From assembly GCA_937894725.1 (NCBI GenBank), contig CALAYL010000057.1, positions 1 through 57,260 of the forward strand: a DNA stretch of 57,260 nucleotides, written 5' to 3'. The DNA comes from an uncultured Bacteroidota bacterium. Lineage in GTDB: Bacteria > Bacteroidota > Bacteroidia > Chitinophagales > LD1. Positions 1 to 7,350 of this stretch are shown in pieces. Position numbers and translations under genes: made by a program. Every line of letters begins with the position of its first letter. The first letter of the stretch is position 1. The notes under the pieces are model-generated. The model was not told where the DNA came from. It made no database searches and saw nothing but the letters and a program-made list of their open reading frames with translations.

Positions 1-1563
1 CCCAATTTTTATGGAGGGTCATCGCACTATGCATTGGATGAAAATTCCGCTATTGCACAAAAGTTGCAATCGAGTGGTGCACCTGCTCAGCAAGTGGCAC
101 AATATCTCCGCCAAATGCCTACCTATTGGGGCGATCAGCCTTTTACTTCAGGGCCAGTGTATTTAGGAATCATCATGTGTTTTTTGTTTTTCTTTGGATT
201 GGTGGTGGTAGATGGGCCTATCAAATGGTGGCTGGGCACTGCTACTTTACTCTCTATTTTATTATCCTTTGGTCATAATCTACAGTGGTTTTCAGATTTG
301 TTTTTTGACTACCTACCAGGCTACAACAAGTTTAGAACGGTAACTATGATACTCGTAGTGGCGCAACTTACGGTACCTCTATTAGGGATATATGCTTTAG
401 CGCAATTGTTAGCAGGCAAAATAGAAAAAGAAAAGGCGTTAAACGGGCTTTATGTAGGAGCAGGACTGACCGCTGGCGTGAGTTTAATTTTGGCATTGAT
501 AGGGCCATCACTTTTTGATTTTGTGGGCAATGGCGATGCAGAATTGAAAGGTCAATTTTGGGATGTAGCGTTATCTGCCTTGCGCGAAGATAGAGCTTCA
601 CTCATGCGCAGCGACTCATTTAGGAGCTTTTTGTTGGCAGGATTGAGCGCAGGATTGATATGGGCTTATATACAAAGTAAGGTTTCTAAGAATGTGGTTA
701 TAGCTGGTTTTGCGGCTCTAGTGCTGTTTGATATGGTAGGTGTAGGCAAGCGATTTATACATGATGATGTTTTTGTAGAAAACACTCAAATGAAATCACG
801 TTTTCAGTTGACTGCTGCAGATGTAGAAATTTTGAAAGACCCTACACTAAATTATCGTGTGTTTAATACTACCGTCAATTCTTTTAATGATGCGGCTACT
901 TCTTACAATCATAAGTCTATAGGCGGCTATCATGCTGCCAAACTAAGACGCTATCAAGAATTGATAGATGCTTATATTCAAAAGGGAGGCATGAATGTGT
1001 TGAATATGCTCAATACGCGTTACTTTATCGTGCAAGGTCAAGATGGTCAACCTAGAGCTCAATTTAATCCCGAAGCATCTGGTCATGCTTGGTTTGTATC
1101 GGAGATCAAAACGGTAAAAAATGCGGATGAAGAATTGAAATCATTAGAAGGCATTTTGCCTAAACAGACGGCATTTATTGATGTTCGTTTTGAAGCAGAT
1201 TTGAAAAATGCACAACCCACTACAGATAGCACAGCAGCTATCACGCTCTTGAGCTATAAACCTAATCATTTAGTGTATGAAAGTAATAATAGCGGCAATG
1301 GATTAGGCGTATTTTCAGAAATATTTTACACACCAGGCTGGGTGGCTACCATAGATGGAAAAGAAACTACAATCATACGCGCAGATTATGTTTTACGTGC
1401 ATTAGCTATACCAGCTGGCAAACATAAAATCGAGTTTAAGTTTGTGCCAAAATCCTATTTCTTAGGTGAAAAAATCGCCTATGCCAGTTCAGGTTTAATA
1501 TTGTTGTTGCTGGCTTTTGCCTTGTTTTTAGCAATTAGAAAAAAGTCATCTCAAACGGAATGA
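1..1563 (+). CDS. YfhO-family membrane protein, C-terminal part (5' end outside window)
   Basis: The reading frame is open from base 1, so the gene begins upstream; the TTG at 34 is not a convincing start. About 520 residues are visible. Roughly six hydrophobic segments (nt ~155-750) are followed by a soluble extracytoplasmic domain and one last membrane segment (nt ~1470-1540) with a basic tail. The pattern near the end, with GWVATIDGKETTI and then RALAIPAGKHKIEF, is typical of YfhO-like proteins, which in Bacillus are linked to glycosylation of cell-wall polymers; in Bacteroidota they are common next to glycosyltransferases. The stop overlaps the start of the next gene by 4 bases (ATGA), indicating one transcript. 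Family assignment is good; the exact substrate is unknown. Confidence 0.85.
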   Translation, partial: PNFYGGSSHYALDENSAIAQKLQSSGAPAQQVAQYLRQMPTYWGDQPFTSGPVYLGIIMCFLFFFGLVVVDGPIKWWLGTATLLSILLSFGHNLQWFSDLFFDYLPGYNKFRTVTMILVVAQLTVPLLGIYALAQLLAGKIEKEKALNGLYVGAGLTAGVSLILALIGPSLFDFVGNGDAELKGQFWDVALSALREDRASLMRSDSFRSFLLAGLSAGLIWAYIQSKVSKNVVIAGFAALVLFDMVGVGKRFIHDDVFVENTQMKSRFQLTAADVEILKDPTLNYRVFNTTVNSFNDAATSYNHKSIGGYHAAKLRRYQELIDAYIQKGGMNVLNMLNTRYFIVQGQDGQPRAQFNPEASGHAWFVSEIKTVKNADEELKSLEGILPKQTAFIDVRFEADLKNAQPTTDSTAAITLLSYKPNHLVYESNNSGNGLGVFSEIFYTPGWVATIDGKETTIIRADYVLRALAIPAGKHKIEFKFVPKSYFLGEKIAYASSGLILLLLAFALFLAIRKKSSQTE

Positions 1564-2867
1564 AGCTCAAGCGAGTTCTAATCATCACCTACTATTGGGT
1601 ACCAGCTGGGGGAGGAGGAGTGCAACGCTGGGTAAAGTTTGTTAAGTACTTGCGTGAGTTTGGCTGGGAGCCTGTGGTGTACACGGTTTCAAATGGTGAC
1701 TATCCAATTTTAGACGAAACATTGGCGGCCGAAATCCCAGCCGATGTGGAAGTGATTAAAACACCTATTTGGGAACCTTTCGATTTGTACAAACGCTTTA
1801 TTGGCAAAAAAAAAGATCAAAAGATGGATGCCAATTTTTTGTCAGAAGGCAAAAAATGGAGTTTAAAAGATAAGCTCGCTGTATTTGTAAGGGGTAATTT
1901 TTTTATACCTGATGCTCGAAGGTTTTGGATCAAGCCAGCTATTCAGTATCTATCTACATATTTAAAAGAAAATCCTGTAGATGCTGTGATATCAACTGGT
2001 CCACCGCATAGCTGTCATCTTATCGGATTGGGGGTGAAAGAGAAATTTAATTTACCTTGGGTAGTAGATTATCGTGATCAATGGACACAAATTGATTTTT
2101 ATAGTGAACTAAATTTGACTTGGCTGGCCGATATACGCCATAAGTTTTTAGAAAAAAAAGTACTAGACAATTGTGATAGAATAACCCCAATAGGCAAAAC
2201 TATGGGTGAAGATTTGATTGCAATCTCAAAAACACCTTACACTGTTGTCACCAATGGGTTTGATGAATCCGACAAAGCGAATTTAGCTACCGTTTTGGAT
2301 GCTAAATTCACGATTACTTATATAGGCACTATGAATAATGCTCGAGATCCGAAAGTACTTTGGAGAGCCTTGTCGGAGTTGAAAAAAGAGCATGACCCAT
2401 TGATACAAAACGTAGAGGTAAAATTAGTAGGTAAAATCGAAGAATCTATCAGACAGACGATAGCCGAAAACAACATAAGTGAGTTGGTCAACTTTGTGGG
2501 ATATGTAAATCATGGCGAAGCGTTAGCCCTTCAGAACAAAGCACAGATTTTACTACTTGTAATCAACCAAACATGGAATAACAAGTCAATTTTGACAGGA
2601 AAAATATTTGAATATCTAGCCTCTAATCGTCCGGTACTTTGTATAGGGCCTAAAGATGGCGATGCAGCTGAAATAATCAATGAGGCAGGTAGTGGTTTAG
2701 TAGTAGAATATGAAGAAGTGACGGAGGTAAAAGAACAATTAAAAAAGTGGCATCAAGCTTATTTGAATAACACATTGAGCACAAAGGCGAGTAATATAGA
2801 TGTATATTCGAGACGCAGTTTAACACAAAAAATGGCGACTGTATTAGATGAAATTAGTACAAAATAA
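1560..2867 (+). CDS. glycosyltransferase, GT4-like (group 1)
   Basis: A 435-residue protein with the two-lobe layout of GT-B enzymes. The N-terminal lobe begins with a Rossmann-type strand and a glycine-rich acceptor-side loop (GGGGVQRW, residues ~18-25). The C-terminal lobe begins near residue 250 (FTITYIGTMN) and holds the donor-site region GKIFEYLASNRPVLCIG near residue 355. No signal peptide is seen, so it should act at the cytoplasmic face of the inner membrane, adding a sugar to a glycan under construction. It overlaps the YfhO-like gene by 4 bases and is followed after 4 bases by wecB, so the three look like an operon. The sugar and acceptor cannot be read from the sequence. Confidence 0.88.
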   Translation: MKLKRVLIITYYWVPAGGGGVQRWVKFVKYLREFGWEPVVYTVSNGDYPILDETLAAEIPADVEVIKTPIWEPFDLYKRFIGKKKDQKMDANFLSEGKKWSLKDKLAVFVRGNFFIPDARRFWIKPAIQYLSTYLKENPVDAVISTGPPHSCHLIGLGVKEKFNLPWVVDYRDQWTQIDFYSELNLTWLADIRHKFLEKKVLDNCDRITPIGKTMGEDLIAISKTPYTVVTNGFDESDKANLATVLDAKFTITYIGTMNNARDPKVLWRALSELKKEHDPLIQNVEVKLVGKIEESIRQTIAENNISELVNFVGYVNHGEALALQNKAQILLLVINQTWNNKSILTGKIFEYLASNRPVLCIGPKDGDAAEIINEAGSGLVVEYEEVTEVKEQLKKWHQAYLNNTLSTKASNIDVYSRRSLTQKMATVLDEISTK

Positions 2868-2871
2868 ACAC

Positions 2872-3945
2872 ATGAAAATTTTAACCATCGTAGGCGCAAG
2901 ACCACAATTTATAAAGGCATCAGCATTGAGCAGAGCAGTCAAGAAGTTTGATAATGTAGAAGAGGTGATCGTTCATACAGGACAGCATTTTGATAAAAAC
3001 ATGAGTGCTGTTTTTTTTGAAGAAATGGAGATCCCCACTCCAAAATATCAGCTAGACATACATTCACTTTCGCATGGCGCTATGACAGGCCGTATGATGG
3101 AGGAAATCGAGAAAGTGATTGTGCTAGAGAAACCCGATTATCTTTTGGTGTATGGCGATACCAACTCTACACTAGCAGGAGCTTTGGCTGCTAAAAAGCT
3201 GCATGTAAAAGTGGCGCATGTAGAAGCTGGACTTCGCTCTTTCAATATGGCGATGCCCGAAGAAATAAATCGGATTTTGACCGATAGGATTTCTGATTTT
3301 TTGTTTTGCCCAACGGATACAGCTATTCAAAATTTAGCCAACGAAGGATATAAAAATATTGATTGCAAAATCGTGAAAACAGGCGATGTAATGTATGATG
3401 CCGCGCTTTTTTATGCTCAAAAAGCAGCCGCTACATCCTCTATATTAGTAGATAATGAGCTTGAGAAAAACAACTATGTTTTAGCTACTATTCACCGTCA
3501 AGAAAATACGGACGATGCCCATAATTTGAGCCAAATCATGCAAGCACTAAATGAGATAAATAGTTCAGTTAAAGTGGTAGTGCCGATACATCCTCGTACC
3601 CGAAAAATTTTGGCTCAAAGTAATATAGAAGTACAGTTTAGAATGATAGAGCCAGTTGGATATATAGATATGGTGCAGCTTACAGTCAATGCCAAACTCA
3701 TCATGACAGATAGTGGAGGATTGCAAAAAGAAGCGTTTTTCTTTCAGAAAAACTGTGTGACTATGCGCGAACAAACAGAGTGGGTAGAACTAGTATCTAA
3801 TGGATTTAATGTAACTACAGGAGCTAATTATGAAACTATAATGAAGGGATACAATCGAATGCTCAACCAGCAAAATGATTTTGATATCAACCTTTATGGC
3901 AAGGGCAAGGCCTCGGAGGAAATTATTGAGGCATTGCTCGCTTAA
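2872..3945 (+). CDS. wecB: UDP-N-acetylglucosamine 2-epimerase (non-hydrolysing)
   Basis: Converts UDP-GlcNAc to UDP-ManNAc for surface polysaccharide synthesis in the cytoplasm. The start is placed at ATG 2872 (MKILTIVGARPQFIKAS); the frame is open to 2848, but those extra residues overlap the previous gene and do not fit the family. The protein has 357 residues, the usual length. Visible family motifs are GARPQFIKAS (N-terminus), HTGQHFDKNMS, GDTNSTLAGA, HVEAGLRS followed by PEEINR (substrate site), TIHRQENTD and TDSGGLQKEA. It is the last gene of the glycan operon. Its stop codon is directly adjacent to the stop of the thioesterase on the other strand, with no spacer and no visible terminator. 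Confidence 0.95.
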   Translation: MKILTIVGARPQFIKASALSRAVKKFDNVEEVIVHTGQHFDKNMSAVFFEEMEIPTPKYQLDIHSLSHGAMTGRMMEEIEKVIVLEKPDYLLVYGDTNSTLAGALAAKKLHVKVAHVEAGLRSFNMAMPEEINRILTDRISDFLFCPTDTAIQNLANEGYKNIDCKIVKTGDVMYDAALFYAQKAAATSSILVDNELEKNNYVLATIHRQENTDDAHNLSQIMQALNEINSSVKVVVPIHPRTRKILAQSNIEVQFRMIEPVGYIDMVQLTVNAKLIMTDSGGLQKEAFFFQKNCVTMREQTEWVELVSNGFNVTTGANYETIMKGYNRMLNQQNDFDINLYGKGKASEEIIEALLA

Positions 3946-4455
3946 TTACTCGAAAATTTCTTTTAGCTCTTGTGCATCGCTAGCTTTCATCCGACCTGCT
4001 AAAACCAAGCGTAACTCACGTCTGCGTTTTGCACCTGCAAATTGTCGCTTTTCTTCGTCCGTTTCTGGCACCAACTCATTTACTTTCTTAGGTTTTCCAT
4101 TGCTATCTAGTGCTACGAAAGTATAGTAAGCCTCATTGCAACGATATCGAGTTTGGGTAGGTAGGTTTTCAGCCCAAACTTCAATATGTGTTTCCATAGA
4201 GGTGTTAAATGCACGAGTTACTTTAGCGGTGATAGTGACTACATCGCCTAATTTTATGGGGTTTTCAAACGATACATTATCCACAGAGGCGGTTACTACT
4301 ACAGCATTTGAGTGTTTGCCAGAAGATATAGCTGAAGCTATATCCATCCAATGCAAAATCTTCCCACCACGAAGATTGTTCAATACATTGGTGTCGTTCG
4401 GTAGCACTATTTCGGTCATTGTGATGATAGAATCTTTGGGGGTTTTTGGGGTCAT
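3946..4455 (-). CDS. acyl-CoA thioesterase, hotdog fold
   Basis: A 169-residue protein resembling the YciA/BFIT group of acyl-CoA hydrolases, which cleave acyl-CoA to free fatty acid and CoA in the cytoplasm. The family region NNLRGGKILHWMDIASAI (residues ~26-43) contains the conserved Asp and start of the hotdog helix, followed by VDNVSFENPIKLGDVV and EVWAENLPTQTRY on the sheet. The C-terminal 45 residues are charged and more variable. It lies 6 bases downstream of asnB on the same strand and is probably cotranscribed, although no shared pathway is obvious. Specificity for acyl length cannot be judged. Confidence 0.9.
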   Translation of the reverse strand: MTPKTPKDSIITMTEIVLPNDTNVLNNLRGGKILHWMDIASAISSGKHSNAVVVTASVDNVSFENPIKLGDVVTITAKVTRAFNTSMETHIEVWAENLPTQTRYRCNEAYYTFVALDSNGKPKKVNELVPETDEEKRQFAGAKRRRELRLVLAGRMKASDAQELKEIFE

Positions 4456-4461
4456 ATTTTA

Positions 4462-6294
4462 TTATTGATTATTTTTTAGCCAATGGTGCAAGGTGGCTAT
4501 TTTCCAAACCATTTTTGCATTTGATTTATCTCCTTGTTGGTAAGCAGATATTTCTTTTTTTGCCTGAGATATATTTAGAAAATCGAGTCGATTGTAATCA
4601 ATATCTAGTAAGTATTTCAATGGACCATCAAGCCATTTTACCTCACCCGGTGTTACGAATCCTTTTTTGTCTTTTCGTTCATAGATTGCTTTTGGCAATA
4701 CCGATTGCATACTTTCTCTCAGCAAAAACTTGGTTTCTGCTTTGGTATTGATTTTGTCTTGTTCTTTGAGGGTAAACATAAACTCTACTAATCGATGATC
4801 TAAAAACGGAACACGAGATTCGATTGAAAATGCCATCGAATTTCTATCTTCAAAATGGAGCAATGTTTGTAAGGTGGTGCTAAATAATAGATGATATAAA
4901 AAATCATCAAAGCGATTAGCTGATTTTGGGGCTATCTCGAACGGGGTCGAAGTTTGAAAGAGGGCTTTTTTTTGATCGTATTCCGCATTATAAATCATGT
5001 TTTCATTCCACAAGAGCGAAGCGCCAGTTTTAGCTAAAATTTCCACCCCTTTTTTAATCCCATAGTTTTCTCTCGAAAGATGATACCTAAAGGTCTTGCT
5101 AAAAGCACCTAAATGAAATGACGAAAGCTGATTGGCCATTAGTCGATAAAACGAATGAAGGTATCCGCCTAAATATTCGTCCGCACCTTGTCCATCTATA
5201 GCCACAGTTACACTTTCTTTTTTTGCTAATTGCATCAAAAAATATTGCGACAAAAAAGAAGAGCCGAGCATGGGCACATCTGCATGAAACGCTGCTCGTT
5301 CAAAACTTTGATTAATCTCCGAATCAGTAGGCGAAAAATAATAAGGTGTTACGCTTTGGTATTTATTGACCACTTCTTTGACGAAAGGTCGTTCATCTAC
5401 TTCGTCTTTACCCTCAAAAAAAATAGAAAATGTTTTAATGGGCTGCGATGGGAAGAGAGTAGCAAAAAGACTCACTATGGCACTGCTATCGAGCCCACCA
5501 CTAAGACATGCGCCAGTAGGTACGTCTGCTCGTGCATGTTGGCGGATAGAACGCTCAAAAAGCGAGTAAAACTTTTCTTTTTTTTCGTTAAAGGATAAAG
5601 CTGCATTTGATTTATTGTCCGTATCTATATCCCAATAGCGATAGATTTTCTGTTGTCCATTTTCGATTATAAGACTGTGAGCAGGCTTTAGTGACTGTAA
5701 TTTATTGAAATAAGTTTCTTCATTATGCGTTACCCAGTTTAGGGCTATGCCACGTTGGATGTGTTCGATATTGAGGGCATTATCAAAACCAGGTATTTGC
5801 TTTAGCACTTTGTACTCCGACCCAAAATAAAAGCCACCATATATATCTGCATAATAAAAAGGTTTAATGCCAAATCTATCGCGCGAGCAAAAAAGTTTTT
5901 TCTTCGATTTATCCCACAATGCAAACGCCCACATCCCCATAAAATGTGCTACACATTTTTCGCCATATTCTTTGTAGGCTGCGCAAATTACTTCGGTATC
6001 GCCCGTAGTATGAAACTGATACCCTTTTGCCTGGAGCGATTCTTTTATTTCTAGATAATTGTAAATCTCTCCATTAAATGTAATGACGATATCTTGGTAT
6101 AAAAATGGCTGATTAGAAGCCTCTGTGAGGTCTATGATACTGAGTCTATTTTGCCCCAAAAACACATTCTCCTCATTCCATTTGCCGCGAGCATCGGGTC
6201 CTCTGTGGGCGATACTTTCGAGCATATTTTCGAGTAGCGTTAGCCCTTGTTCGTTGCTTTTATGGCTATCTATAAATCCTGCTATTCCACACAT
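4462..6294 (-). CDS. asnB: asparagine synthase (glutamine-hydrolysing)
   Basis: A 610-residue class-II amidotransferase. The N-terminus MCGIAGFI supplies the catalytic Cys2 of the glutaminase domain (~1-200, with HRGPDARG and FNGEIYNY). The synthetase domain has the ATP pyrophosphatase loop SGGLDSSAIVSL near residue 266 and the ESRVPFLDHRLVEF segment typical of the family. It makes asparagine from aspartate, glutamine and ATP. In Bacteroidota, relatives near polysaccharide genes may instead amidate a sugar or glycan precursor, and the adjacent wecB cluster makes that possible here. The sequence alone does not separate the two roles. Confidence 0.93.
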   Translation of the reverse strand: MCGIAGFIDSHKSNEQGLTLLENMLESIAHRGPDARGKWNEENVFLGQNRLSIIDLTEASNQPFLYQDIVITFNGEIYNYLEIKESLQAKGYQFHTTGDTEVICAAYKEYGEKCVAHFMGMWAFALWDKSKKKLFCSRDRFGIKPFYYADIYGGFYFGSEYKVLKQIPGFDNALNIEHIQRGIALNWVTHNEETYFNKLQSLKPAHSLIIENGQQKIYRYWDIDTDNKSNAALSFNEKKEKFYSLFERSIRQHARADVPTGACLSGGLDSSAIVSLFATLFPSQPIKTFSIFFEGKDEVDERPFVKEVVNKYQSVTPYYFSPTDSEINQSFERAAFHADVPMLGSSFLSQYFLMQLAKKESVTVAIDGQGADEYLGGYLHSFYRLMANQLSSFHLGAFSKTFRYHLSRENYGIKKGVEILAKTGASLLWNENMIYNAEYDQKKALFQTSTPFEIAPKSANRFDDFLYHLLFSTTLQTLLHFEDRNSMAFSIESRVPFLDHRLVEFMFTLKEQDKINTKAETKFLLRESMQSVLPKAIYERKDKKGFVTPGEVKWLDGPLKYLLDIDYNRLDFLNISQAKKEISAYQQGDKSNAKMVWKIATLHHWLKNNQ

Positions 6295-6416
6295 ATTCGT
6301 TGTCTAATGGTCAATATTACGTCTTTAAACTTCAAATTTCAATCTTGAAATACGAATAGCCTATCTTTTTGATTCTTTTTAGGCAAAAGCAGTGCTAAAT
6401 TTTTTATTATTGTATA

Positions 6417-7199
6417 GTGAATAGGTTATATTGTTTTATTGTTTTTTTATGCTGCGCTCATGCGTTGTCTGCCCAAGATGTTTCAGCCAAAGATGCTCGA
6501 AATGCGCTTGTGAAAGATTACCTCTATTATCACGAGTTGTCGGGTGGGCTTAAGATTCAGACCAATGGCGTGAGTCTTTATCTAACAAAAGGATGGATAA
6601 AAAATATCTATAAAACACATCTTATACAACTAGAATATCAGTACTTCTTCAATTATAAAGACAAAAAAATCGCACCTAACTCACAACTCAATCAGGGCGG
6701 GAGAAAGTATTATTATGGCTTGCAAAATCGATTTCACACTATTCGGCTAAGTTATGGTTTTGAGCGTTGTATAGCAGACAAAGCGGAGCAAAATGGGGTA
6801 CGTCTAAGTTTTATTGGTTTTGCGGGCTTTTCTTTAGGCTTGATTAAGCCGTATTATTTAGAAAAATTAATGTATCGCGATTCGATCACGGGCGATTATG
6901 TAACAGAAGATATAAAGTATAGAGGTTCAAATGAAGAAATTTTTTTAAACCAAGATTCGATTTATCAAGCAGCACCATTTTACAAAGGAATTGGACAAAT
7001 GATTCCTACCTTTGGAGGACATGTAAAGGCTGGACTCAATTTTGATTGGGGTAGCAAAGATAGATTTGTAAAAGCGCTAGAGGTAGGGGTGATGCTTGAT
7101 GTTTTTTACCGAAAAGTCCCGATATATGTCAATCAAGATGCCAATTCATTTATAAAGCCTTCGCTTTATCTGGGTTTTCATTTTGGCAAAAGATGGTAG
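6417..7199 (+). CDS. exported protein of unknown function
   Basis: 260 residues. The start is taken as GTG at 6417, because an in-frame stop lies at 6396-6398 and no ATG is present before the signal peptide. Residues 1-19 form a clear signal peptide ending in LSAQ, a cleavage style common in this phylum. The mature part is rich in aromatic residues and in alternating polar/hydrophobic stretches (LIQLEYQYFFNYKDKK, RLSYGFERC, PSLYLGFHFGKRW at the end), which would suit an outer-membrane beta-barrel, and the last residues are aromatic/basic as in barrel termini. No family was recognised. It stands between asnB (divergent) and the BNR-repeat cargo gene, which has its own promoter. Confidence 0.7.
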   Translation: MNRLYCFIVFLCCAHALSAQDVSAKDARNALVKDYLYYHELSGGLKIQTNGVSLYLTKGWIKNIYKTHLIQLEYQYFFNYKDKKIAPNSQLNQGGRKYYYGLQNRFHTIRLSYGFERCIADKAEQNGVRLSFIGFAGFSLGLIKPYYLEKLMYRDSITGDYVTEDIKYRGSNEEIFLNQDSIYQAAPFYKGIGQMIPTFGGHVKAGLNFDWGSKDRFVKALEVGVMLDVFYRKVPIYVNQDANSFIKPSLYLGFHFGKRW

Positions 7200-7283
7200 C
7201 TGCGCTTTTAAAAGAAAGTATTGCATTTTTGTACATTTAACGAAGGAAAATTGATAAATGACAGTATTATGACAACAAACTAC

Positions 7284-7313
7284 TTGTAAAAGTGGTTATC
7301 TGTATTAACTTTG
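7284..7313 (+). promoter_or_regulatory. Bacteroidota-type promoter for the BNR-repeat cargo gene
   Basis: TTG at 7284-7286, 19-base spacer, then TAACTTTG at 7306-7313, an exact match to the TTG/TAnnTTTG pattern of the Bacteroidota primary sigma factor. Transcription would start near 7320, giving a leader of about 30 bases before ATG 7351. Confidence 0.7.
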
Positions 7314-7350
7314 AGACACAAAAAAATTTTACGCAAAGAAAAAAGATAAA

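Noticed and set aside
3875..4468. Plus-strand frames opposite the thioesterase gene
   Set aside because: They are the complement of a well-supported hotdog thioesterase gene.
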